Part shown: positions 27,668 to 36,162 of the stretch, piece by piece
Numbering within the stretch: position 1 is the stretch's first letter
How the letters are laid out: every line of letters starts with the position of its first letter
Origin: Mesorhizobium sp. WSM3859
GTDB lineage: Bacteria > Pseudomonadota > Alphaproteobacteria > Rhizobiales > Rhizobiaceae
DNA: 64,000 nucleotides
Direction: 5' to 3'
Assembly (NCBI RefSeq): GCF_002295065.1
Contig: NZ_NSGG01000001.1
Span: 186,001-250,000, forward strand
Made by a program: the position numbers and the translations under genes
The notes under the pieces: model-generated
Told to the model about the DNA's origin: nothing
Databases searched by the model: none
The model's input: the letters and a program-made list of their open reading frames with translations, nothing else

Positions 27668-28835
27668 CGGGATTGTGCGGGGGATTCGCCGTATGGCCGC
27701 GCTGGCGGGGTACCGGTACAAGGGGTGGTTCAGGCGCCACCGGCGCCAGCTCTTCCTTCGCCTGCGCGACGGCGACCTGGCTGTCCAGATGGCGGACTAT
27801 CGGCAGAGCGTCGAGGATCGCGACTGGCAGGCCGCGCTGCCCAAGGCCCTTGCCCTGGGATCAAGAGCCAAGGAGAAGGGAGAGGTCCGCCTGCTCGACG
27901 AGCTTGGCCAGGGGCTGATGCGGATGGGCGCCTACGGCCCGGCGGCCGAGTTAAAGATCGCCCGGCGCCACGTCGTCCAGGGCCGTTCGGACGGCGAGTG
28001 GCTGGGACAGGACATTTCCGGAAAAACACTGCTCGTGGATCTCATGGAGACCGAGAAGCAGGGACTGGCCACGGCGATCCACCATGCCAGTTCGGTCGGC
28101 CGCGCGCTCGCCAGCGCGGCCCGGGTGATCGTGCTTGTCGAGCACCGGCTCGTTCCGCTTTTTCAGCGCACATTTCCCGCGGCCGATGTCAGACCCGTGG
28201 GTCCCGGGAAGAAGCAGGCCTATGCCGAGGCGCAGGCCTTTGCCGGTGTCCAGCATCTGACCGCCTTGTTTGAAGCCGACGAAAGAGCGATCCTGGCGCA
28301 CTTCGTGCCGCTGAAGCCGGACCCTCAGCGCGTCGCCGAGCTCCGCGCCCGCTATCGCAAGGACGGCCGGCTGTTGGTCGGTGTCGCCTGGGGCAGCTCA
28401 AACCCCGGCAAGGATCTGCCGCCGCTTACTGCCTGGTGCGACTTGATCGGCCGTCCCGACTTCAATTTCGTCTCGCTGCAATACGGCCAGATAGACAATG
28501 ACCTGAAGGTGCTGACCGACGGCGTACCGGAGCGCGTCCTCAACGACCGTACCGTCGACCAGCTGGTCGACATGGATCTCTTCGCGGCGCAGGTCGCGGC
28601 CATGGACGCCGTGGTGACCATCAGCAATACCGGCGCTCATCTTGCGGGGGCGCTCGGCGTTCCTTCGGTCTTCATACTGGGCGACGGCTTCAAACGCTCC
28701 TGGCCGGTCGAAGGCGACCGCACGCCTTATTATCCATCTGCCGTGCTCGTGTCGAAGCGGGAGCGGCCATGGGGCGCGGTGATGGCCGAGGCCGAGAAGA
28801 TCCTTCTTGGCCTGTTTGCCGCGGGTACCCGCTGA
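27657..28835 (+). CDS. GT9-like glycosyltransferase (copy 3 of 3)
   Basis: A 392-residue paralogue with VAWGSS, SLQYG and VVTISNTGAHLAGALGVPS in the same positions as the two preceding genes. Its ATG lies 11 bases inside the end of copy 2. The three proteins are similar along their whole length but clearly diverged, which suggests old duplication and different acceptors or donors rather than a recent tandem copy. It is followed without a gap by a sulfotransferase. Confidence 0.78.
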   Translation: MGNSGIVRGIRRMAALAGYRYKGWFRRHRRQLFLRLRDGDLAVQMADYRQSVEDRDWQAALPKALALGSRAKEKGEVRLLDELGQGLMRMGAYGPAAELKIARRHVVQGRSDGEWLGQDISGKTLLVDLMETEKQGLATAIHHASSVGRALASAARVIVLVEHRLVPLFQRTFPAADVRPVGPGKKQAYAEAQAFAGVQHLTALFEADERAILAHFVPLKPDPQRVAELRARYRKDGRLLVGVAWGSSNPGKDLPPLTAWCDLIGRPDFNFVSLQYGQIDNDLKVLTDGVPERVLNDRTVDQLVDMDLFAAQVAAMDAVVTISNTGAHLAGALGVPSVFILGDGFKRSWPVEGDRTPYYPSAVLVSKRERPWGAVMAEAEKILLGLFAAGTR

Positions 28836-29527
28836 TGCGCACGGGATTCATCTGCGGTTGCGGACATAGTGGCACGACGCTGATCGCGACGATCCTGGCG
28901 TCCCATCCGGACGTTTACCTGCCCTTCGACGAGACCAATATCTTCTTCAAATGGACGCCGCTGGCAATGTTCCGTTACTGGAAGCTGAAGCTGGCGGCGA
29001 ACGGTGCCGGCAAGAGCTTGCTGCTTGAAAAGACGCCGCGGCACATTCGTCGTGTCGCCCGGATCCGGACATTGGTGCCCGGAGCCCGCTTCATCATGCC
29101 GGTCCGGGACGGTCGCGACGTCGTGGCCTCGCTGACCAAGCGCCTGGGCGATCCGAAAGAGGCGCTCGACCGCTGGATCACCGACAATGGTCTCGTCCTT
29201 GCCGAGCGAGGCGAACCCGACGTGCTGATCTATCGCTACGAGGACCTTGTCGAGGAGCCGGCCAAGGTCGTCGAGCGGATTTGCACCTTTCTCGATTTGG
29301 CTTACAGCCCGGACCTGCTCGACTATCACAAGCGTCCGCCGAACTGGTTCAAGTCGAGCGGCGCCCAGGCCGAGCAGCAAGGGCATGTCGCGCTCCGCAA
29401 CCAACAGGTCAGCCAGCCGATCTATGACGGGCGTGGACGATGGCGCTCGGAGGTCGGAGACCTCGAACTGCAGGACCTGATGCAGGGGCGAGGCGCGCAG
29501 CTTATGAAGGAATTCGGCTACCGGTAG
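28835..29527 (+). CDS. PAPS-dependent sulfotransferase
   Basis: A 230-residue sulfotransferase that would move sulfate from PAPS to a glycan hydroxyl or amine. The 5'-phosphosulfate-binding loop is GCGHSGTTLI (residues 8-17) and the 3'-phosphate-binding segment is PVRDGRDVVAS. RYEDLVEEP, typical of the family, follows. The ATG shares one base with the stop of the preceding glycosyltransferase (TGATG), so the four genes from 25.3 kb form one operon. In rhizobia such enzymes sulfate Nod factors, LPS or K-antigens; the context favours LPS or another surface glycan. Confidence 0.85.
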   Translation: MRTGFICGCGHSGTTLIATILASHPDVYLPFDETNIFFKWTPLAMFRYWKLKLAANGAGKSLLLEKTPRHIRRVARIRTLVPGARFIMPVRDGRDVVASLTKRLGDPKEALDRWITDNGLVLAERGEPDVLIYRYEDLVEEPAKVVERICTFLDLAYSPDLLDYHKRPPNWFKSSGAQAEQQGHVALRNQQVSQPIYDGRGRWRSEVGDLELQDLMQGRGAQLMKEFGYR

Positions 29528-29543
29528 AGTCGCAAATTCCTGT

Positions 29544-30521
29544 CTACCAGTCGATCGGCTTGATCAGGTTGGTTTCGGCCAGGCTCCGCACGCCCTGATA
29601 ACGCACCGAATGGTCCGTCATCGCGCTGAGCACGGTCCTTTCGCTCGAGACCGCGTGATACTGGCGATATTTGGCGGCGCCGTTCCAGTACTGCCCCTCC
29701 TCCACCGCGGCCCGCGCTTTTTCGTTGAAGTCCGCGAAGAACTTGAAGTGAAGCAGCGCGCCGAACGCATCCGCGTAGTTGCGCCAGTAGGGCAGCGGCG
29801 CGTGGATCGAGGTGAAGATGGTTGGCCGGTCGACATAGATGAGCGGAAATTTCATCAGCTTGTGCTGCCTGTCGAAAAGCCGGGTCCTGGGCCCGCCGGT
29901 AATTTTCACGCCCCGGGGGCTCTTGGTCACCTGATAGCCGGTGCTGTCGAAATGATCGGCCACCTGCCACGGCGGCACGTCAGGATCGAATCTTGCATCC
30001 CAGATGTTGCCGCCGGGGTACATATCGATCATCGGCGCCAGCAGACGTGACATCTTCCGCAGTTCCAGCCAGCGGATCAGCGCGCTGAGCGGATGGCGAT
30101 CCATGCCCTCATAGACAAGGTATTCGTCGGCATCCACCGTGACATGCCAGCGCGGCTGTCCGTAAATCCGCGCGATACGCTGTCTCCACAGATTCCCAAG
30201 GTCCGCCTGCGCATAGCTTATCGGCGAACGGAACAGATCGACGTCCGGCTGCTCGGCGAGCATTTCCGCCGTACCGTCGGTGGAACGGTCATCGAGCACC
30301 GCGAATCTGGTGATCCCAAGTTCGCGATAATGCCTCAGGAACGGCGCCAGCCGATCGGCCTCGTTGCGAACGACAACGATCAAGGACAGATCGTCCGGCT
30401 TCAGTGGCAAGACCGGTTTTGCCGAAGTAACCTCCGCGCCTCCCAGGCCATGCCGTAGCCGATAAAAGGCCGTATCGGTTATGCTTCTGCGCACAACGCT
30501 TGGCCAGGCCGTTCTGCTCAA
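29544..30521 (-). CDS. GT92/GT2-type glycosyltransferase
   Basis: A 325-residue GT-A enzyme. It has LSLIVVVRNEADRLAPFL, the LDDRSTDGT loop and the VDADEYLVY metal-binding motif typical of the DUF23/GT92 and related glyco_tranf_2_4 proteins. No ATG is in frame before the conserved domain. I place the start at a TTG at 30521 with GGGGAAAC upstream; other GTG or TTG choices nearby are possible. It converges tightly with the sulfotransferase gene (16 bases between stops) and diverges from the GT4 gene. Confidence 0.78.
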   Translation of the reverse strand: MSRTAWPSVVRRSITDTAFYRLRHGLGGAEVTSAKPVLPLKPDDLSLIVVVRNEADRLAPFLRHYRELGITRFAVLDDRSTDGTAEMLAEQPDVDLFRSPISYAQADLGNLWRQRIARIYGQPRWHVTVDADEYLVYEGMDRHPLSALIRWLELRKMSRLLAPMIDMYPGGNIWDARFDPDVPPWQVADHFDSTGYQVTKSPRGVKITGGPRTRLFDRQHKLMKFPLIYVDRPTIFTSIHAPLPYWRNYADAFGALLHFKFFADFNEKARAAVEEGQYWNGAAKYRQYHAVSSERTVLSAMTDHSVRYQGVRSLAETNLIKPIDW

Positions 30522-30726
30522 TGTCGCGTTTCCCCATCCCAGAAGTGACCGAACCTCCGGGGCCTGGCCCAAAAAGGCTTCAGACCGGGCGCCGGGTTGA
30601 TCTTTGCCTGCTAAATGCAGCAATGCTAAAAAAACCGCAAGCTGACGGAAGCCGGAAGCGGATCGATCGGCTCGGCGCCGGGCTTTCCGACATCCCGCCG
30701 CTTGAGACAGCGAGGGTGCCCTCCAG

Positions 30727-31929
30727 ATGCAGACAACAGCTCTCCGGCCCGACGGCACGTCCCGGAAGCCCATTCTGTTTGTGCGCCGGCAATATTCGCC
30801 ATTCGGCGGCGGCGAGATCATGCTCGACACGATAGCCAAGGAATTCCGCGCGAGGGATATGGCGGTCGCGATCATGTCCGGCGACTGGCCGGCTAGCGAA
30901 GGCATAGAGTTCATTCGCTGCACCGGCCGCCGCTTCCCGCGGGCGTGGCGGGCTCGATCCTTCGCCATGGCGGCGTGTCGCAGGATTTCGCAGCTCGACC
31001 CGGCGCCGGCGCTTGTCCAGAGCAACGACAGGTTGCCCTGCTGTGATATCTTTCGCGCCGGAGAGGGTGTCCACGCGGCCTACCTCGCCGAGCGCCGCCG
31101 GCTGTCGAAATTGGACGGCGCAGGGCTCAGTCTCAGCCTGTTTCACAAGGAAATGCTGCGTCTTGAGCGGCTTACTTTTCGAAGCGCAGGGCTCAGGGCC
31201 GTGATCGCCATATCGAAAATGGTGGCCGACGACATTCGTCGCCACTATGATTTTCCGGCCGACAGGATCCACCACATACCCAATGGTATCTCTCTGGCCA
31301 CGTACAACGTTGCGCTGCGCGACGAGCATCGGGCAAGGGTCAGGGCGCAGCTGGATGTTCCCCCGGACAAGCCCGTCATTCTGTTCGTCGGCTCCGGCTT
31401 CACGAGAAAGGGTCTCGCACCTCTCATCGAGGCCACGGCGACTCTGGAGTCCCTTCCGGAACTGTGGGTCGTCGGGCACGACACCCGAATGGAGACTTTC
31501 AGGCGCCTCGCGCAAAAGCGCGGCCTGGGTAACCGTGTGAAATTCATCGGGCCGCAAAAGGACGTGAGGCCATGGTACGGGGCAGCGGACATCGCCGCCC
31601 TTCCGTCGGTGTACGAGCCCTTCGGAACCGTAGTTCTGGAGGCCATGGCATGCGGGCTGCCGACCGTGGTGAGCACGATGTGCGGCGGCCGCGAGCTGGT
31701 CGAGCGCTTCGACCCTGCCCTTGTCTGCAACATTGCGGAGCGGGACGGGCTCGCGACGAGCCTAGGTCGAGCCCTGCAGCACTCCCGCTCGGGGGAGACC
31801 GCCCATTTGGTCAGGCAGGCTGCGAGCCAGTACGGCCTCGACACCATGATCGACAGGACCGTCTCCCTCTATGAAAACGTCCTGGCGGAAAAGCGTCGAG
31901 AAGAGGCAGCGGCCGCGCAGCGGATCTAA
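30727..31929 (+). CDS. GT4-family glycosyltransferase (LPS core type)
   Basis: A 400-residue GT-B glycosyltransferase. It shows RRQYSPFGGGEIML near the N-terminus, GVHAAYLAERRR in the acceptor half, and YEPFGTVVLEAMACGLPTVVS in the donor half with the E-x7-E motif. The layout resembles WaaG-type core glucosyltransferases. It diverges from the GT92-like gene across a 205-bp gap. The family is certain; role in LPS core assembly is inferred from the neighbours. Confidence 0.85.
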   Translation: MQTTALRPDGTSRKPILFVRRQYSPFGGGEIMLDTIAKEFRARDMAVAIMSGDWPASEGIEFIRCTGRRFPRAWRARSFAMAACRRISQLDPAPALVQSNDRLPCCDIFRAGEGVHAAYLAERRRLSKLDGAGLSLSLFHKEMLRLERLTFRSAGLRAVIAISKMVADDIRRHYDFPADRIHHIPNGISLATYNVALRDEHRARVRAQLDVPPDKPVILFVGSGFTRKGLAPLIEATATLESLPELWVVGHDTRMETFRRLAQKRGLGNRVKFIGPQKDVRPWYGAADIAALPSVYEPFGTVVLEAMACGLPTVVSTMCGGRELVERFDPALVCNIAERDGLATSLGRALQHSRSGETAHLVRQAASQYGLDTMIDRTVSLYENVLAEKRREEAAAAQRI

Positions 31930-32032
31930 GTGTGACCGCGGCGCAACTTTCTTAGCCAACGACAGTTCCATCGACCTATTGTTGCCCTCACCCGCCCCCG
32001 CAGGCTTGCGTTGATAGCTGCCGTTGGGGCAT

Positions 32033-32051
32033 ATTCGTATCTACGAATGTT
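32033..32051. promoter_or_regulatory. Inverted repeat upstream of the WaaE-like gene
   Basis: ATTCGTA and TACGAAT flank a two-base spacer (32033-32048), forming a perfect inverted repeat about 150 bp before the glycosyltransferase start. Its right arm plus GTT recurs at 23165-23174 upstream of the ABC exporter. A shared operator is plausible; no regulator is known. Confidence 0.4.
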
Positions 32052-32198
32052 CTAAATCGGCGGGAAGAGGGCCGTCCGTAAATTCGTTGTACGTCGCGAT
32101 GTCGGCGATTGCCGACATCATTCTGGCTTGGAGGTCCGGGGGCGGATGTTTAGTGATCATAAATTCAACGGACCTTGGCCGTTGATCGATGGGTTGAG

Positions 32199-32990
32199 AT
32201 GATGCCGAAGCTATCGGTCATCGTCATCACCCTTAACGAAGAGGCGTGCATCGAGCGTTGTTTGCGTTCGGTTGGCTTTGCCAACGAAATCGTCGTCGTC
32301 GACAGTGGCAGCACAGACAGGACCCGTGAGATCGCTGGTGCCATGGGCGCTGAAGTGCACGTCACCGAAGACTGGCCGGGCTTCGGCGTGCAAAAAGGAC
32401 GCGCGCTTGCCGCAGTTACCGGAGACTGGGTACTGTCCTTGGATGCCGATGAATGGGTGGACGCTTCTCTCGCCGCGGAAATAAAGAAAGCCATTGCGGA
32501 CCCGCGAGGCTGTGCAGGTTTCGAGATTCCCCGGAAATCGCGCTTCTGCGGACGCGTTGTAAACCATGGAAGCTGGTCCGCGGACTATGTCCTGCGCCTG
32601 TTTCGCAGGGATGCCGGTCGCTTCACCGACTATCCTGTCCACGAGAAAGTTGTCTTGCGAGGTAATCTGTCTCGCCTTTCCCATCCTTTGGAGCATGATT
32701 GCGTCACCGATCTCGGTGACGCACACCGTAAGATTCAGATGTATGCCCAAGCGTCGGCTGCGCATATGGATAATATGGGAAAGAAAGGATCCACCACGAA
32801 GGCGATCCTCCACTCCGCCTGGGCCTATCTTAACAGCTATGTTATTCGTTTCGGCATGCTTGATGGAGCAGTTGGTCTTCTGGTGGCCGGATACTGCGCG
32901 AGTTATACCTATAGCAAGTGGTCGACGGCCCCATCCGTCGGCCGCGCCAATATACCGGTACGTGAAACCCCGGCTATAAAAATGAATTGA
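32199..32990 (+). CDS. WaaE/KdtX-type GT2 glycosyltransferase
   Basis: A 263-residue GT2 enzyme of the LPS-core WaaE/LgtF group. It contains LSVIVITLNEEACIERCL, VVVDSGSTDRT, SLDADEWVD and the later SWSADYVLRLFRRDAGRFTD split around the catalytic base region. Members usually add glucose or heptose to the inner core. Start at the ATG at 32199 (a second ATG follows directly). It has lower GC than the first 14 kb, as do the next few genes. It stands apart, with about 270 bp of upstream sequence holding an inverted repeat. Confidence 0.85.
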   Translation: MMPKLSVIVITLNEEACIERCLRSVGFANEIVVVDSGSTDRTREIAGAMGAEVHVTEDWPGFGVQKGRALAAVTGDWVLSLDADEWVDASLAAEIKKAIADPRGCAGFEIPRKSRFCGRVVNHGSWSADYVLRLFRRDAGRFTDYPVHEKVVLRGNLSRLSHPLEHDCVTDLGDAHRKIQMYAQASAAHMDNMGKKGSTTKAILHSAWAYLNSYVIRFGMLDGAVGLLVAGYCASYTYSKWSTAPSVGRANIPVRETPAIKMN

Positions 32991-33040
32991 GCAAGTCTCC
33001 GATTATAGATCTTTCGACGATTATTTGCGCAGGGAATTAA

Positions 33041-33754
33041 ATGGCGGGTAAGCAGTCAATCTGGATCGGTTTCGATCCTCGTGAAATCGATGCGTTTGCG
33101 GTCGCTCGCAACTCGATAAGACGCCACATGATCTCACCCGTGTCGGCGCGCGGGGTGGTGTTGGCAGATCTCAGGGCTCGGGGACTCTACACCCGCCCGA
33201 CAAGCCGCAAGGACGGCCGCCTGTGGGATGAGATTTCTGAAGCTCCAATGGCAACGGAGTTCGCCTGCTCCCGTTTCCTGGTGCCGCATCTGTCAAATTC
33301 GGGTTGGGCTTTGTTTATGGATTGCGACATGCTGGTCCGCAGGGACCTGCAGCGGCTTTTCGGTCTTGCGGACCCGTCAAAGGCGGTGATGGTGGTCAAG
33401 CACAATCACCAGCCGACGGTGGACGTTAAAATGGATGGGCAAGCCCAGCTCCGTTATGCCCGCAAGAACTGGTCGAGCGTCATGCTTTTTAACTGCGACC
33501 ATCCGGCGAACAAGGCTCTGACGATTGAACTTGTCAATTCCGTACCCGGGCGGGACCTGCACCGTTTCTGCTGGCTGGAAGACGATCTGATCGGCGAACT
33601 GTCGCCCGAGTGGAACTGGCTGGTCGGTCACTCCGACCCGGGGATTGATCCCTCCATCGTGCATTTTACGGATGGAACCCCGGCCATGCCCGGCTATGAG
33701 CATTGTGCTTATGCTGATGAATGGAGGTCGGAATTGATCAGATGGGCAAGCTGA
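33041..33754 (+). CDS. GT8-like glycosyltransferase
   Basis: A 237-residue GT-A-like protein. It opens with SIWIGFDPREIDAFAVARNSIRRH, a GT8-type N-terminus, and has the metal-binding D-x-D as MDCDMLVRRDL near residues 93-103. The second half keeps WSSVMLFNCDHP and VGHSDPGIDPSIVHFTDG, where the last His-x-T segment would close the active site. AGGGA lies upstream of the ATG. It is 50 bp downstream of the WaaE-like gene and probably co-transcribed. Confidence 0.75.
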   Translation: MAGKQSIWIGFDPREIDAFAVARNSIRRHMISPVSARGVVLADLRARGLYTRPTSRKDGRLWDEISEAPMATEFACSRFLVPHLSNSGWALFMDCDMLVRRDLQRLFGLADPSKAVMVVKHNHQPTVDVKMDGQAQLRYARKNWSSVMLFNCDHPANKALTIELVNSVPGRDLHRFCWLEDDLIGELSPEWNWLVGHSDPGIDPSIVHFTDGTPAMPGYEHCAYADEWRSELIRWAS

Positions 33755-33838
33755 TGCCTCCGGTATCCGCCAGCCATTCGCAAAGACACTGAACCAGCGC
33801 TAGGAGACCCCTGCTCTTTCGGAAAAGGTTATTGTTCG

Positions 33839-34036
33839 TCAGGCGGCGCTAATGCCTTCCTCAATTCCTTCGTGATAGCCTGCCACCGAACAAACAGCAC
33901 ACATCACAGTAGCGGCGACCAGTATACTAGCACGGTCACCAAAGCCGACTCGCGCCAACAAGTAACTTATCGCTGTGGTGCCGATCAAACCGGATAAGCC
34001 GGACATCAATACAATCATCTTCCACGACGAAAACAT
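33839..34036 (-). CDS. Small two-helix membrane protein
   Basis: A 65-residue protein with two hydrophobic helices (about residues 5-25 and 32-50) and an acidic C-terminus (EGIEEGISAA). The ATG at 34036 is preceded by GGGAG; a longer open frame upstream has no membrane-protein character. It lies on the opposite strand between glycosyltransferase genes. Function unknown. Confidence 0.5.
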   Translation of the reverse strand: MFSSWKMIVLMSGLSGLIGTTAISYLLARVGFGDRASILVAATVMCAVCSVAGYHEGIEEGISAA

Positions 34037-34294
34037 TTCGCGATCTCCCGAACCGGTACAAACAAAAGCAAAATGCGAGCAAGATTGCCAGCTTAAATTT
34101 GAATCACTTAGATTCATTCCGGAGCAGGCCGACGACAGACCTCCGGTCGCCGCGAAGCCCGGATCGGCTTGAAGGTCGAAACGCAATGCGCGATTGCCCT
34201 CGTCCAGATGGATCAAAGGCCTTGGCAAAGGTCCAACGAGGCCAATGGATGCGTCATTTGAATTCGCGCTAATCCGCCGGGGGTGTCATCGGGT

Positions 34295-35179
34295 ATGGGT
34301 TTGACCGAAATAGAAAGCACAGCCGGCACGACGGATATCCTTCTGATAAACCTGAATGGATCCGTAGACAGGTTGAGGCTTCAGGAAAGGCAGTTTCGGC
34401 GGATCGGGATGACGTTCCGAAGGCTGGAGGCTGTCGATGGAGCTTTGCTGCCCGACGACGAATTCCGCAAGCACGCCTATTTGTGGGAACGTCCTCTAAG
34501 CCGGTCTGAAGTGGGCTGCCTGCTTAGCCATCAAGCGTGCTGGCAGCAGGTGACCAGGAGCGGCGTGAACACGCTGATCCTGGAAGACGACGTGGTGCTC
34601 GCCCCCGAGATCGCCGCCTTCCTGCGTCATGCCGCAGCGGTAAAAGGTGCCGTCGCGATCAATCTCGAAGCGCGTAGAGACTTGCGGCATCTGTCGACTG
34701 AACCCGTGACGCTCGAAGGGCTCGGGGATTGCCGCATCTTTGAGATGCTGATTGGAACGAGTGGCTCGGGAGCCTATTTTCTAACGCCCGATGCTGCAAC
34801 CCGGCTCGTCGCGGATATCGGCCGCCGGGGTCCGATCGCCGACATCTATATCTGGAATGCTCGAGGGGTGAGGCGGTTGCAGGCCGATCCCGGCTTTGCC
34901 GCGCCTATGGATAAGATGCGTGGGATATTCGGCCGTCATCTGCCCCGCCTGGGAGCAACGACGATCACCCGGGACATGAGCCTTAGCCGGAAAATTAGCA
35001 ACCCCAGGCTGCTCGTCCGTAGGGCCATTGGCCAGCTGCGACTTGCCAGCGCCAAGTGGAAATCGTTCGGGCATGCGGAGCGCCGGCGCGTGTCCCCGCT
35101 ACCTTCGATCCATGCCAGCTATCAGGCGATTGTGGATGACAGCATCAACGAGCATGTTCCGGAACTGCAGGGCGAGTAA
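34295..35179 (+). CDS. GT25-family glycosyltransferase
   Basis: A 294-residue member of the LPS-modifying GT25 family (LgtB/LpsA type). Family blocks are visible in order: ILLINLNGSVDRL, LSRSEVGCLLSHQACW, and LILEDDVVL with the acidic metal-binding residues. GSGAYFLTPDAATRLV then follows. The ATG at 34295 is preferred; a GTG four codons upstream is possible. The basic C-terminal ~60 residues may contact the membrane. It is the last recognisable glycan gene of the block. Confidence 0.85.
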   Translation: MGLTEIESTAGTTDILLINLNGSVDRLRLQERQFRRIGMTFRRLEAVDGALLPDDEFRKHAYLWERPLSRSEVGCLLSHQACWQQVTRSGVNTLILEDDVVLAPEIAAFLRHAAAVKGAVAINLEARRDLRHLSTEPVTLEGLGDCRIFEMLIGTSGSGAYFLTPDAATRLVADIGRRGPIADIYIWNARGVRRLQADPGFAAPMDKMRGIFGRHLPRLGATTITRDMSLSRKISNPRLLVRRAIGQLRLASAKWKSFGHAERRRVSPLPSIHASYQAIVDDSINEHVPELQGE

Positions 35180-35392
35180 CCGCGCGCGGGGCTCCCGTCA
35201 TCCTGACCGGCTGCAGCACCGCGTGATGGGAACATCGGCGTTCATTGGCGCTGAGCCGGGCGCTGGATCTGAAAGGCACGGGTATCGCGTCAAAAAAGGG
35301 AGAGTGACATTAGGCCCAACGGAATGGGCATTCAGTCCAAATTGCTGGTCTTCACGACGCCAAATAACCTGGCGAAGGGAAGGCAGGGGCAC

Positions 35393-35581
35393 ATGGCGGA
35401 AAAACGGGCGATTGCTGTCAAAGACTGGTCGTGCGCCATGAGCGACGAGATTGGCCGCGTGGTCTTGGCTATAAACTCGACCGAAGGTGAAACGACCTAC
35501 GTTCTTATGACAGTCTTCCAAGCGGCAAAGATGGCCCAGGAACTGCGGTCGCCGAAGCTGGTCCCCCGATACGACATGTAG
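35393..35581 (+). CDS. Hypothetical 62-residue protein
   Basis: A short, soluble-looking protein I do not recognise. It has an N-terminal basic stretch (MAEKRAIAVKDW) and a helical C-terminal half (TVFQAAKMAQELRSPKLVP). The ATG at 35393 follows a purine-rich GGAAGGCAGGGGC stretch. A start 23 codons upstream is also open. Coding status rests on composition and ribosome-binding site only. Confidence 0.4.
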   Translation: MAEKRAIAVKDWSCAMSDEIGRVVLAINSTEGETTYVLMTVFQAAKMAQELRSPKLVPRYDM

Positions 35582-35764
35582 CCGTTTGCGACCTGCCTCG
35601 TGTTCGTAAATCCAAAAGCGTTGGGGCTTGATCAATAGCCTTCACAGCAATTTGTGCACTGTCATCCTACGCGGTTGTCAGGCCATGCCGGCATATATTA
35701 GCAAAGACTTGTATTTGTTGACCCGCAGGCGGATAATATCGATCGGGCATTTGAGGACTGTCCG

Positions 35765-35947
35765 ATGCGTTGGCCCCTGTTCGTCATCGCGCTCATTATT
35801 GGCTTCATTCTCTGGGACCGCTTCGAGAACGACGGCACCTACACCGCCGAAGTCGAGCGGAGTTTCCGTAACGCATCGTTGGACATGCCGGGAGGCGGCG
35901 GGTGGAAGCCTCCAGCCATCACTGTCAACCGCGACGCATTTAAATAA
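35765..35947 (+). CDS. 60-residue membrane-anchored or secreted protein
   Basis: The first 17 residues form a hydrophobic helix (PLFVIALIIGFILW), followed by a polar region (FENDGTYTAEVERSF) and a Gly/Pro-rich end. GAGGA lies upstream of the ATG. It could be a single-pass protein facing the periplasm. No family was recognised, and it stands alone at the right edge of the accessory region. Confidence 0.5.
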   Translation: MRWPLFVIALIIGFILWDRFENDGTYTAEVERSFRNASLDMPGGGGWKPPAITVNRDAFK

Positions 35948-36057
35948 ACCCTGAACGCCCTCGCAGGGCGAGTTGATGACAATCACGATATCCCCGGTTG
36001 GCCCGGCTAACGACGAGAGTCCATGCGCCGCCTCCCCACCCGCATGGGCCAAAATCC

Positions 36058-36113
36058 CATAGCCATTGTGCCGGCGAATTTTGCTTTGCCGCTCGACCGC
36101 CCTGCCTTAGCCT
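36058..36113 (+). repeat. Diverged dispersed repeat, right copy
   Basis: Counterpart of 14507-14560 in the same orientation, beginning CATAGCCATTGTGC and ending CTGCCTTAGCCT. It lies just before the aminotransferase gene at the right edge of the glycan region. Confidence 0.55.
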
Positions 36114-36162
36114 CGCTCTTCGTAACACCTTGCGAATAAGCCGATAGCCGGACCTTTATGCC

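Noticed and set aside
29544..31025. A 493-codon frame that would extend the GT92-like protein upstream
   Set aside because: The extra N-terminal part lies antisense to the well-supported GT4 gene and has no domain character; a TTG start at 30521 is preferred.
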